A DNA stretch of 64,000 nt, from assembly GCA_038244815.1 (NCBI GenBank), contig JBBRTB010000003.1, positions 186,001 through 250,000 on the forward strand, written 5' to 3'. Under the pieces are notes generated by a model that had not been told where the DNA came from, ran no database searches, and saw nothing but the letters and a program-made list of their open reading frames with translations. This DNA comes from DASVHS01 sp038244815 (GTDB taxonomy: Bacteria > Acidobacteriota > Thermoanaerobaculia > Gp7-AA8). Below are positions 52,159 through 62,214 of this stretch, in pieces; position 1 is the first letter of the stretch; every line of letters starts with the position of its first letter. The translations under genes and the position numbers were made by a program.

Positions 52159-54020
52159 CAATCCGTCCTCGGCTCTCACTCCCCGGCCTTCCGTTGGCTG
52201 CCGTCGCACTTTGCGCGCTGGCGCTTTCCGTGCCGCTGCGCGCCGAGAATCAAGCTCCGCGCGACATGTTCCCGCAGGCTTCCGGCGCGGCGCGCGACGG
52301 CGACCTCGGCACGGCGACGAAGAAAACCCAGGAGTTGATGGATACGGGGCGCGCCTACGGCTTGAAGCGCTATCCCGTGTACGCATCGGCCGTTGCCGCT
52401 TTCGCGCGCGAGAGCGCCAGAGCGGCCAGGCCCGACGTCGCGGAGTGGGCGGAGAAGACGGCGACGCAGCTCGATCCGAAATCGGCGGCGGTTTCGTTCA
52501 GCAACGCCGACAAGTCGGCCGACAAGAGAAACTGGGCACATGCCGGCCCGCTCATGCTGCGCGGGTTCATGCAGGTCTTCACGAACTACCGGACGCACAT
52601 CCTGACGCGGGCCGATCTCTTTATCGTTCTGGCGCTGGCCATCGCGCTCATGGGGATCATCTTTTCCATCGCCCTGTTCATCCGTTACGGGCGGGCCATG
52701 GCGCACGACTTTCGTGAAGCGCTGGCCAGACGAATCCACGGCGGATCGGTTTCCGTGCTGGCCTTCGCGCTGTTGTTTCTGCCGATCTTCCTCTGGCTGG
52801 GCCCGATGTGGCTGATCTTCTACTGGTTCGCGATCTTCTTCGGATACGCGAACGCCCGCGAACGCGCGCTCATCCTGATCCTGGGACTGCTGCTGGCGGC
52901 GCTGCCGCTGGCGGTCGATCTGGCGGGATCGTGGGCCGGCGGCGTCGACAGCCCGGTCATCCAGGCGGCGGTCTCGAGCGCCGAGCAGAATTACCAGCCT
53001 GAGGCGCTCCGGCGCATTCAGGAGCTGGTGACGCTGGTCCCCGACAATGCCACCCTGCACGTCCTGCTCGGCAACATGTACGTGTTCGAAGGCAACGAGC
53101 AGCAGGCCGCGGACCACTATCGCCGGGCCATCCAGCTCAACGACGCCCCCGGCGCCCATGTGAATCTCGGAAACCTGCACTTCCTGCAGAACGACTTCGG
53201 CGCCGCCAGCAACGAATACGCGGCGGCGCAGAAACGCGATCCGAACATGGCCATCGCGTATTACAACGACTCGGTTGCCAGCGGCGAGATGTATCGGTTC
53301 GACGAGCAGGGGCAGAAGCTCGAGCACGCCAAGAAGATCGACCAGAGCACTATCGAGCAGCTGTCGCAGAATCCACCGGCGCAGAAGATCGCCATGTATC
53401 ACCCAAAACTTCCCGAGGCCTGGTCGGTGGCCCGGACCATCGCCGTCGGGGGCGCGGCACGCTCGCTTTTCGGCAATTACGCGTACTTCGATCCGAAGGT
53501 GAGCGCCATCAACCCGGTGACGCTGGGCGCGCTGGCCTCCGTGGTGTTCGCGCTGATCATCTTCTCGATGCGGCGCAGCAGCGGCTTCGCCGGATCGTGC
53601 ATCAAATGCGGACGCACGTTCTGTCACCGCTGCAAGTCATCGCGCGAGAGCGCCACGTACTGCACGCAGTGCATTCATATCTACCTGAAGAAGGACGGCG
53701 TGGCCATCGCCACGAAACGGGCCAAGCTCGAGGAGGTGTCCGATCACCAGACCGGCATGCAGCGCCGGAACCGGTTGTTCGCCACGTTTATCCCCGGCTC
53801 GGCGCAATTGCTGGAGGGCCGCACGCAGACGGGGATCATCGGTATGTTGCTGTTCTTCACCTTCATCTGCATCGCCGTCCTGACCGGCCGTCTGGCGCCG
53901 GCCATCGGTCCGGTCGCGCATACGGCCCATCTGGCCATTCGCGGCGCCGCGATCATTCTGGCCATCATCACCTGGTTCGTGTTATCGCTCCCGGTATACC
54001 GCCGCCGCGCAACGGTCTGA
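52155..54020 (+). CDS. Membrane protein with TPR repeats and zinc-ribbon segment
   Basis: 621 residues. An N-terminal signal or first helix (LPLAAVALCALALSVPL), a soluble stretch, then several membrane helices (about 155-270), a TPR region (residues ~275-385: TLHVLLGNMYVFEGNEQQAA and HVNLGNLHFLQNDFGAASNE), another helix near 460, a zinc-ribbon-like knot with CIKCGRTFCHRCK and YCTQC (~480-515), and two final helices. I recall this layout in uncharacterised proteins only. It lies between DUF1844 and DUF4388 genes, so the three may work together. Confidence 0.7.
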   Translation: MTIRPRLSLPGLPLAAVALCALALSVPLRAENQAPRDMFPQASGAARDGDLGTATKKTQELMDTGRAYGLKRYPVYASAVAAFARESARAARPDVAEWAEKTATQLDPKSAAVSFSNADKSADKRNWAHAGPLMLRGFMQVFTNYRTHILTRADLFIVLALAIALMGIIFSIALFIRYGRAMAHDFREALARRIHGGSVSVLAFALLFLPIFLWLGPMWLIFYWFAIFFGYANARERALILILGLLLAALPLAVDLAGSWAGGVDSPVIQAAVSSAEQNYQPEALRRIQELVTLVPDNATLHVLLGNMYVFEGNEQQAADHYRRAIQLNDAPGAHVNLGNLHFLQNDFGAASNEYAAAQKRDPNMAIAYYNDSVASGEMYRFDEQGQKLEHAKKIDQSTIEQLSQNPPAQKIAMYHPKLPEAWSVARTIAVGGAARSLFGNYAYFDPKVSAINPVTLGALASVVFALIIFSMRRSSGFAGSCIKCGRTFCHRCKSSRESATYCTQCIHIYLKKDGVAIATKRAKLEEVSDHQTGMQRRNRLFATFIPGSAQLLEGRTQTGIIGMLLFFTFICIAVLTGRLAPAIGPVAHTAHLAIRGAAIILAIITWFVLSLPVYRRRATV

Positions 54021-54026
54021 CACTCC

Positions 54027-55328
54027 ATGGCACTCGAAGGCACGCTCAAGGACTTCAGTCTCGCCGACATCTTTCAGCTCATCGGGCTGCAGAGGAAGAC
54101 CGGCGTGCTGACGCTGAGGGGGAAGGACGACACCGTGACGGTGACGTTCCTCGACGGCAAGGTCGTGGGCGCCGACTCGCTCAATCGCCGCCTGGAGAAC
54201 CGCCTGGGCACGGTGTTGATGCGCACCGGCACGCTCAATCAGGATCAGCTCAACCGCGCCCTGGAGATCCAGCGCGAGACTCTGCAGCGTCTCGGCTTCA
54301 TCCTCACCCACTACGGCATCATCTCCGCGCAGAAGCTCAAGGAAGCGCTGCAGCTCCAGATCCTGCAGATCGTCTATCGCCTCTTCCGGTGGAAGGACGG
54401 CGACTACCAGTTCTCGCAGGAGACCACCATCGAGTACGACCGCGACAACGTCGTTCCCGTCACCGCCGAATCGATCCTGATGGAAGGCGCGCGGATGATG
54501 GACGAATGGCCCATCATCGAGAAGCGGATCCGCTCCTACGACATGGTCTTCCGCAAGAAGCTCACCGACCAGGAGATCCTGGTGGTGGGAGCGGACGAAG
54601 CCGACGAGGTCGACTTCGAGCCCGACTCCGCGCGGGCGCGCAAGGTCCGCCCCGGCAGCGACAAGATCCGCATCTCCCCGGACGAGAAGTCCATCTTCGA
54701 CCTCGTCGACGGCACGATGAAGGTCGGCGACATCGTGGAAGTGAGCAAGGTCTCCGAGTTCGACACCAACAAGGCGCTCTACGAGCTGCTCACGCGCGAC
54801 CTCATCGAAGAGGTACGCGGCGGCAAGAGCGGCACCTCCACGTCGCTGACCACGGCCACGCCGGTCGACGAAACCGAGGTCGCCGAGACCCCGGTACCAC
54901 TGCCACTGGTCATCGTGCTGACGTTCGTGGCGATCGCCTCGATCGTCACGTCCGTGCGCAACCCGCTCAACGGACTGAACCCGTTCAACCGGCCGCTCTC
55001 TGCGATTGGCACGGCCCAGAAAGCGATCTCGCTCGAGCGCATCGAAACGATCGGGCAGGCCATCGAGCGCTACAACGTCATCAACGGCCACCTGCCGACG
55101 CGCCTGCAGGACCTCACTCCCGACTACATCGGTGCGAACCTCCTGTCGGATCCATGGGGTAACGCGTACAAGTACCTGCAGCGTCCGGAGCGATACCTGG
55201 TCATCGGCTTCGCGCCTGACGGCAAAGCGGACACCGATCTCTTCCTCTCGCGCGGGATCGACGCCGGCCCGGCCACGCTCCCCGGCAACTCCCGGCCGGA
55301 CACGGGCGGCATCCAGCTCATCGAATAA
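54027..55328 (+). CDS. DUF4388 (PATAN-like) protein with GspG-like C-terminus
   Basis: 433 residues. The N-terminal DUF4388 domain (FSLADIFQLIGLQRKTGVLT) is of the kind used in gliding, motility and signalling proteins. A middle helical region and a second winged-helix-like part (residues ~225-270) follow, then one membrane helix (~290-310). The C-terminus resembles a type II secretion pseudopilin GspG tail: AIERYNVINGHLPTRLQDLT and LSDPWGNAYKYLQRP. The combination is a chimera of a regulatory domain and a pilin-like domain. Overlaps the lipid kinase by 11 bases, tail to tail. Confidence 0.8.
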   Translation: MALEGTLKDFSLADIFQLIGLQRKTGVLTLRGKDDTVTVTFLDGKVVGADSLNRRLENRLGTVLMRTGTLNQDQLNRALEIQRETLQRLGFILTHYGIISAQKLKEALQLQILQIVYRLFRWKDGDYQFSQETTIEYDRDNVVPVTAESILMEGARMMDEWPIIEKRIRSYDMVFRKKLTDQEILVVGADEADEVDFEPDSARARKVRPGSDKIRISPDEKSIFDLVDGTMKVGDIVEVSKVSEFDTNKALYELLTRDLIEEVRGGKSGTSTSLTTATPVDETEVAETPVPLPLVIVLTFVAIASIVTSVRNPLNGLNPFNRPLSAIGTAQKAISLERIETIGQAIERYNVINGHLPTRLQDLTPDYIGANLLSDPWGNAYKYLQRPERYLVIGFAPDGKADTDLFLSRGIDAGPATLPGNSRPDTGGIQLIE

Positions 55329-56196
55329 CGGGCGCGGCCACACGCAGCTTTCCCTGCTCCAGGCCGAACGTCACCGGCGTCGTGGTCACGGATTCTCCGT
55401 CGGCGTAGACGTCGAGAGAGCTCTCGCTTTCGACGATGAGCTCGCGGGCGCGCGTGATCTCGACGAACGGCTTGCGCACGTGCCGGCCCGCGTACGCCAG
55501 CGGCAGCGTGATCAGCAACTGCAGGCGGGATGTGCGATGGACGATGCAGAGATCGAGCAGGCCGTCGTCGATCCGCGCGGCCGGCACGATGCGGATGCCG
55601 CCACCGTACTGGCGCGTGTTGCCCGCTACCGCGAACATGATTTCGTCGTCGCGCACCACTCCGTCGATGGTCAGGCGCACGGGGTGCGGCGTGAATCGCG
55701 GCAGCACGCGGAAGATCGAGTAGACGTACACGAGGGAGCCGCGCAGCACGTTCACCGTCTGGGCGTGCGCGGCCACCTCGGAATCGAAACCGACACCGGC
55801 CACGCCGAGGTAGCGGATGCCGTTGGCCACACCGAGATCAACCTCGCGCGTCTCGCCGCCGAGGATCACGTCGCAGGCGCCGCGGATGGAGCGGGGGATG
55901 CCGATCACACGCGCGAAATCGTCCCCGGAGCCGAGCGGAACGATCCCCAGCACGCCGCGACCGAGGTCGAATCCGCGCACGGCGTGGTGCAGCGTGCCGT
56001 CACCGCCGCAGACGACCACACGGTCGAAGCCCCGCGCAGAACTCTCCGCCACCACGCGCGTCAAATCGGCGGGGCTGGCCGTGGAATGGACATCAACGTC
56101 CGCACCGCGGGCCACGAGGTATCGCTCGACTTCGTCGATGTGCCGGCGCGTTTTGCCGCGGCCAGCGGCCGGGTTGTAGACGAGCTTGAGGTGCAC
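55318..56196 (-). CDS. Diacylglycerol/lipid kinase-family protein
   Basis: A DagK/YegS-type lipid kinase, 292 residues. The N-terminal nucleotide domain has LVYNPAAGRGKTRRHIDEVE and the GGDGT motif in VVVCGGDGTLHHAV, with VPLGSGDDFARVIGIP replacing the usual GTGNDFA. The C-terminal beta domain is intact (DGLLDLCIVHRTSRL). Likely phosphorylates diacylglycerol or a related lipid at the inner membrane. Converges on the DUF4388 gene and diverges from htrA. Confidence 0.88.
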   Translation of the reverse strand: MHLKLVYNPAAGRGKTRRHIDEVERYLVARGADVDVHSTASPADLTRVVAESSARGFDRVVVCGGDGTLHHAVRGFDLGRGVLGIVPLGSGDDFARVIGIPRSIRGACDVILGGETREVDLGVANGIRYLGVAGVGFDSEVAAHAQTVNVLRGSLVYVYSIFRVLPRFTPHPVRLTIDGVVRDDEIMFAVAGNTRQYGGGIRIVPAARIDDGLLDLCIVHRTSRLQLLITLPLAYAGRHVRKPFVEITRARELIVESESSLDVYADGESVTTTPVTFGLEQGKLRVAAPVIR

Positions 56197-56217
56197 TTTG
56201 GCCCCTATGTTGCCAGA

Positions 56218-57609
<1,392 letters not shown>

Positions 57610-57814
57610 TTTTTCGCGTCGCCGGGTCGCCGGGGACGCGTTCTAGTCATTCCGAGCCGCGAAGACGGCGAGGAATCTGGGCGGGGGCTGGGTTGCCGGG
57701 TTGCTGGGTCGCTGGGTCGCCGGGTAACGGCTACCGGCTACCGGCTACCCGGCTAACAGCAACCGGTTACCCAGCACCTAGCACCCACCCAGCACCGAGC
57801 ACCACCCCCCGGCC
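57610..57814. repeat. Intergenic repeat block (GTCATTCCGAG and period-7/8 tandems)
   Basis: Three elements in order: an inverted GTCGCCGG-type stretch (57614-57640), a GTCATTCCGAG-type repeat (57646-57686), and a period-8 (GCTGGGT-type) then period-7 (CGGCTAC-type) tandem array with inverted copies (57687-57803). It fills the convergent gap between htrA and the SprT-like gene. Confidence 0.8.
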
Positions 57815-58264
57815 TCAAAACAGCGCCAGCTGCGGCGGTGGGGTCTGGCGGGGGACTGGGGGATGAAACTCGGCGCGACGGCGGCCGAGGAGCATGAAGA
57901 GATTGCGGCGGATCCACTCCTGCGCTTCGCGGTAATAGCGGAACTGCCGTTCCTGCGCGTGGAAGCGGCGGCTGTGATTGCCGCCGAGAACGTGGTGCAG
58001 GTACTCGTGGTGGATGATCGACTGGATGAAGTACGCAGGGATGTGCGACGCGTTGAGCAGGGGGTGGACGCGGATCTCGCTGGTGTGGTGGTTGTACGAG
58101 CCGAGGCGGATGCTGCGGCGGCGCTTCCGCGAAATCTGTTGTCCCCAGCGCACCGGGAGGGGCGGGTACTTCGCAAAGTACGTCCGGTGCACCTCGGCTG
58201 CCAGAGCGTCGAGGGGATGATGCGTGTTCTCTGGAAAAGGCAGCGGAAAATGCATCGCCCTCAT
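57815..58264 (-). CDS. SprT/YgjP-like zinc metallopeptidase-type protein
   Basis: 149 residues. The metal-binding signature IIHHEYLHHVLGGNHSRRFH contains HEYLH followed by His in the family spacing. An LGSYNHHTSEIRVHPLLN strand block precedes it, as in SprT- and YgjP-like proteins. Probably a cytoplasmic protease or metal-dependent hydrolase; the substrate is unknown. ATG 58264 or Met4 (58255) may start it. A Pro/Gln-rich tail ends LALF. Confidence 0.75.
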   Translation of the reverse strand: MRAMHFPLPFPENTHHPLDALAAEVHRTYFAKYPPLPVRWGQQISRKRRRSIRLGSYNHHTSEIRVHPLLNASHIPAYFIQSIIHHEYLHHVLGGNHSRRFHAQERQFRYYREAQEWIRRNLFMLLGRRRAEFHPPVPRQTPPPQLALF

Positions 58265-58295
58265 TGTGCGAGCCGTTTCCGCTCAGCGCAAGAGG

Positions 58296-58625
58296 TCAGT
58301 CGCGGTCGCGGTCCATGAATTTGCCGACGTTGGCCATGGCCGCGGCGGAGATCGCGGAGGATCCGGCGGCGATGAGCTCGTCGCTTTTCTTCATCCCCAG
58401 GAACACGCCGATGCCGACGCCGAGGGTCACGGCGATGAGCGGGTAAGCGCGGATCTGCTCGCGCCACTCCTCAGGCAGAAGGTTCTCGAGCTCGTCGAAG
58501 AAGGCCTGCGGGCCGCCTTCGGCCATGGCCGCTCCGAGCGACGCGGCGCGCTCCTTGATCGGGGAATCGAAATCGAGCCCGGCGGCGGACTGCTCGTGAT
58601 CATCTCTCTTGCGTGTGGTTGCCAT
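58296..58625 (-). CDS. Small membrane-associated protein with glycine-zipper helix
   Basis: 109 residues. An acidic N-terminal part leads to one hydrophobic helix with a Gly-rich face (LIAVTLGVGIGVFLGMKKSD, residues ~63-82). The arrangement resembles DUF883/ElaB-type proteins that bind the inner membrane and ribosomes, but similarity is at the level of layout only. Five bases after the related DUF883-like gene, so the two are an operon. Confidence 0.6.
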   Translation of the reverse strand: MATTRKRDDHEQSAAGLDFDSPIKERAASLGAAMAEGGPQAFFDELENLLPEEWREQIRAYPLIAVTLGVGIGVFLGMKKSDELIAAGSSAISAAAMANVGKFMDRDRD

Positions 58626-58630
58626 GCTCC

Positions 58631-58891
58631 CTACTCCTCCTCGTCGTCACCGCCGCGCAGCAGCAGACCGATCACGAAACCAACTCCGATCGAGATGAGC
58701 AGCGCCTTGCCGGGATTCGATCTCACGTAGCTGCGAACCTGATCGGTGATCGCGCCGAAATCGACATCGTCCACGCGCTCGCGCATCTCGTTGTACTTGT
58801 TACCCATGAAGTCCCTGGCACGTCCGAAGCGTGAACCTTCTTCCGTCTCCTCGGAGCCTTCGCCAGCATTCGATCGGGTCTCTTCTTCCAT
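58631..58891 (-). CDS. DUF883 (ElaB/YqjD)-like membrane protein
   Basis: 86 residues from ATG 58891 (the upstream frame is not protein-like). An acidic, helical N-terminal part (GNKYNEMRERVDDVDFGAIT) precedes YVRSNPGKALLISIGVGFVI and a final GLLLRGG, the pattern of DUF883 proteins, which sit in the inner membrane and in E. coli bind ribosomes in stationary phase. Ends in a run of acidic residues. Upstream partner of the 109-residue protein. Confidence 0.7.
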   Translation of the reverse strand: MEEETRSNAGEGSEETEEGSRFGRARDFMGNKYNEMRERVDDVDFGAITDQVRSYVRSNPGKALLISIGVGFVIGLLLRGGDDEEE

Positions 58892-58983
58892 GTCGTTTAC
58901 CTCCAGATGCGGGGCTGAGACTACTACCAAACCATCTATTTCTGCAGCGATCGTGCCGTGCCCGGTCACATAGAATTCCCCCG

Positions 58984-59658
58984 GTGCAGATCTCGCTCGA
59001 TCACGTGAGCCACGACTACGCGGAAAGCGAGGCCGCGGCTGCCGTCCACGTGCTCGACGACGTGACGCTGGAAATCGCGTCGGGCGACTTCGCGGTGCTC
59101 ATGGGAGCGTCGGGCAGCGGTAAATCGACCATCCTCAATCTCCTCGGCGCCGTCGACCGCCCCACCCGCGGCCGCGTGTTCCTCGGCGACGTGGAGACGT
59201 CGGCGCTGAAGGAATCCGGCCTGACGCAACTCCGGCGCACCAGCATCGGCTTCGTGTTCCAGTTCTTCAACCTCATTCCCACGCTCGACGTGGCTGAGAA
59301 CGTCTCCTTTCCTCTCTCCCTGGCGGGCGTGAAGAAGAAGGAGATCGACGAACGAACGGCGGCCGCACTCGACGAGGTGGGACTGACTGCGCGCGCGAAG
59401 CACTATCCGAACGCGCTCTCCGGCGGCGAGATGCAGCGCGTGGCCATCGCCCGCGCCATCATCCATCGCCCGCCCCTGCTGCTGGCCGACGAGCCCACCG
59501 GAAATCTCGACTCGAAAAACGGGTCGATGATCCTCGATCTCATCCGCGCCGTGCACGAGAAACATCGTCCGACGATCGTGATGGCCACTCATTCCGATCG
59601 TGCCGCGGCGTACGGCCACTACACGATTCACGTCACCGACGGGCGCGTGTCGCGATGA
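58984..59658 (+). CDS. ABC transporter ATP-binding subunit (LolD/YbbA-like)
   Basis: 224 residues from GTG 58984. Walker A GASGSGKST, Q loop and FVFQFFNLIPTLDVAENV, ABC signature LSGGEMQRVAIARA and Walker B LLLADEPTGNLDS are all intact. The type is the MacB/LolD/YbbA group that drives FtsX-like permeases by a mechanotransmission mechanism. Its stop overlaps the permease start by ATGA. Likely exports or moves a lipid or lipoprotein across the inner membrane. Confidence 0.93.
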   Translation: MQISLDHVSHDYAESEAAAAVHVLDDVTLEIASGDFAVLMGASGSGKSTILNLLGAVDRPTRGRVFLGDVETSALKESGLTQLRRTSIGFVFQFFNLIPTLDVAENVSFPLSLAGVKKKEIDERTAAALDEVGLTARAKHYPNALSGGEMQRVAIARAIIHRPPLLLADEPTGNLDSKNGSMILDLIRAVHEKHRPTIVMATHSDRAAAYGHYTIHVTDGRVSR

Positions 59659-62210
59659 TCGCGCGGGCGCTGGTCATCCGCCCGCTCATCCACGAGAAAC
59701 TGCGCACGACGTTGACGGTGCTCGGCATCGCGGTCGGAGTGGCCGTGATCGTGGCCATCCAGCTCGCCAATCAAAGCGCGCTGCGGGCGTTCCGCGAATC
59801 TGTCGATGCCGTGGCCGGCCGCGCCAACTACCAGATCGTCAGCGAGTCGGGCCAGCTCGACGAGAAGCTGCTGCTGCGCCTGCAGTGGCTCTGGCGGCAC
59901 GAGGGACGCTTCGCGCCGGTGATCGATACCGAGGGGATGGTGCAGTCGACGCAGATGCCGATCCGGCTGCTGGCCGTCGATCTGCTCTCGGACCTGCACT
60001 TCCGCGACTACCGTTACGCGAGGGTGGTGACGGGTGCAGCGGATGCGGGCAGCGCCGCCCAGATGTACCTGGAGCTGTTTCGAAGCGACTCCGTGATTCT
60101 GCCGGCGCCGTTCGCGAAGGAGCACGGCATCGCGCTCGGAAGTCCGATCGTTCTCGAATTCGGCGGGCGGAGCGCACGCATGGTCGTGCGCGGTCTTCTC
60201 GAGTGGCACGGGCCGGCCACCGCGTTCAACGGCAGCATCGCCATCTGCGACATCTCGGCCGCACAGGCGAGTTTCGGCTTGCGCGGACAGCTCACGCGCG
60301 TCGACCTCCTGATTCCCGAGGCGCTGGCCAGGACGGTCGCCAAGCAGCTTCCGCCCGGCACGCGTCTGGAACGCCCGTCGCGCCGCAACGAGCGTGTCGA
60401 CAGAATGCTGCGGGCGTTCCGGATGAATCTGTTCGCGCTCGCGGGCGTTGCGCTCCTTGTCGGAATCTTTCTCGTCTACAACACGGTGCTGATCTCGATC
60501 CTGCGCCGGCGCCGCGACGTGGGCGTGCTCAAGACCCTCGGCGTCTCACCGCGGCAGATTTTCGCGGCGTTCCTCGGCGAAGGCCTGCTGTTCGGCGTGA
60601 TCGGATCGATCTGCGGCATCGCGCTCGGCAACGTCATCGCCGGCGGGATCCTGCGGCTGGTCGGGCGGACGATCAACGCGCTGTACGTGACGTCGCAGCC
60701 CGAGGGCGTGACCCTGACGCCGTCCGTGATCGTGACAGGCCTGGCGGTGGGCGTGCTGCTCTCGCTCGTCTCCGCGATTCAACCGGCCATCGAGGCGGCG
60801 CAGATCCGGCCGATCGAGATGATCCGCACCGGCCTCCAGCAGCGGATGAGCCGGTGGAGCGCGCTGGTTCCCGCGGCGATGGCCTGCTTCGCGATCGGGG
60901 CGCTGGTGTCGCGCCTTCCTCCGATCAACGGGATTGCCGCCGGCGGCTACACCGCCGTGGCGTTCGTCGTAGCCGGCTTCTCACTCCTGGCGCCGGCGAT
61001 CCTCAACGGGACGGCGCGCATTCTCCGCCCGGTGATGACGCGTGCGGCGGGAATCGTCGGCCGGCTGGCGGCAGCATCTTTGCCCGCGTCGCTGCGAAGG
61101 ACGTCGGTGGCCAGCGCCGCGCTTTCGCTCGCCACCGGCATGATGGTGGCGATCGCGCTGATGGTCGGCAGTTTCCGCGAGACGGTGCGCATCTGGGTCA
61201 ATCAGACCGTCCAGTCCGATCTGTGGCTTCGTCCGGCGAAGGGATTGTCCAACGCCTCGATCGCGCTCTTCCCGGCCTCGATCGGAGACGAAGTGGCGCG
61301 GCTGCCGTTCGTGCGCGGCGTCGATCGCGTGCGCGGGCGCGATGTGCTTTACGACGACACGATCATCACGGTGGGCAGCGGAGACTTCGGGGTGGCGTCG
61401 AGCGACGGCGATCTGCCGATGATCCGGCCCCGTAGCGCGCGGAAGGCTCTGCTGGACGCGATCCGCAGCAATGGCGTGCTGGTGTCGGAGAGCTTCTCGA
61501 TCAAATTCGACAAAGGCGTCGGGGACGTCGTCCGTCTGCCCATCGCCGGCGGAAGGCGCGATTTTCCGATCACCGGCATCTATCGCGACTACTCGAACGA
61601 CCGCGGCGTTGTGTTCATGAACCGGCCGCTGTACGTGACGTCGTTCCACGACGACGCCATCAACACGGTGGTCGTCTTTCTCGAGCCGGGCGTCGACCGC
61701 GAGCAGGCCCGCCTGCGGCTCGAGCAGATTTTCGGACCGAAGTACCACGCGTTCGCAATCAGCAACGCGTCGATCCGGAAAGAGGTCATGACCATCTTCG
61801 ACCAGACGTTCCTGATCACCTACGCCCTTCTCGGCGTGGCCATCGTGGTGGCCGTACTCGGAATCATCAACACGCTCTCGGCGCTCATCCTCGAGCGCAC
61901 CCGGGAGCTGGCGCTGCTGCGCGTCACCGGGATGTCGCGCCGGCAGCTCTCGACGATGCTGGTGCTGGAGTCGTCGATGATCGGCCTGGCCTCGACCGTC
62001 GTGGGGCTGGTGATGGGCTACGTGCTCTCGTTCATCCTCATCTATGTCGTCAACAAGCAGTCGTTCGGCTGGACGATCGAGTTTCATACCCCGGTGGCGC
62101 TGATCGCGATCTCCCTCGGGATTACCTTCCTGGCGTCGGCCGTTGCAGGGTTCGTCCCGGCACGTCTGGCCAGCAACATCGATCTTGTGACAGCGATCAA
62201 GAGCGAGTGA
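59655..62210 (+). CDS. FtsX-like ABC permease with two membrane halves (YbbP-like)
   Basis: 851 residues. Layout: one N-terminal helix (LTVLGIAVGVAVIVAIQLAN), a MacB-type periplasmic domain, three helices with the FtsX motif (RRRRDVGVLKTLGVSPRQIF), a second single helix near 500, a second periplasmic domain, and a final set of three helices with LERTRELALLRVTGMSRRQL. Two fused FtsX units on one chain fit YbbP-type permeases that pair with the ATPase just upstream. Substrate unknown. Confidence 0.92.
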   Translation: MIARALVIRPLIHEKLRTTLTVLGIAVGVAVIVAIQLANQSALRAFRESVDAVAGRANYQIVSESGQLDEKLLLRLQWLWRHEGRFAPVIDTEGMVQSTQMPIRLLAVDLLSDLHFRDYRYARVVTGAADAGSAAQMYLELFRSDSVILPAPFAKEHGIALGSPIVLEFGGRSARMVVRGLLEWHGPATAFNGSIAICDISAAQASFGLRGQLTRVDLLIPEALARTVAKQLPPGTRLERPSRRNERVDRMLRAFRMNLFALAGVALLVGIFLVYNTVLISILRRRRDVGVLKTLGVSPRQIFAAFLGEGLLFGVIGSICGIALGNVIAGGILRLVGRTINALYVTSQPEGVTLTPSVIVTGLAVGVLLSLVSAIQPAIEAAQIRPIEMIRTGLQQRMSRWSALVPAAMACFAIGALVSRLPPINGIAAGGYTAVAFVVAGFSLLAPAILNGTARILRPVMTRAAGIVGRLAAASLPASLRRTSVASAALSLATGMMVAIALMVGSFRETVRIWVNQTVQSDLWLRPAKGLSNASIALFPASIGDEVARLPFVRGVDRVRGRDVLYDDTIITVGSGDFGVASSDGDLPMIRPRSARKALLDAIRSNGVLVSESFSIKFDKGVGDVVRLPIAGGRRDFPITGIYRDYSNDRGVVFMNRPLYVTSFHDDAINTVVVFLEPGVDREQARLRLEQIFGPKYHAFAISNASIRKEVMTIFDQTFLITYALLGVAIVVAVLGIINTLSALILERTRELALLRVTGMSRRQLSTMLVLESSMIGLASTVVGLVMGYVLSFILIYVVNKQSFGWTIEFHTPVALIAISLGITFLASAVAGFVPARLASNIDLVTAIKSE

Positions 62211-62214
62211 TCCT

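Noticed and set aside
55006..56217. N-terminal extension of htrA
   Set aside because: It is the opposite-strand and off-frame shadow of the DUF4388 and lipid-kinase genes; the signal peptide marks the true start.
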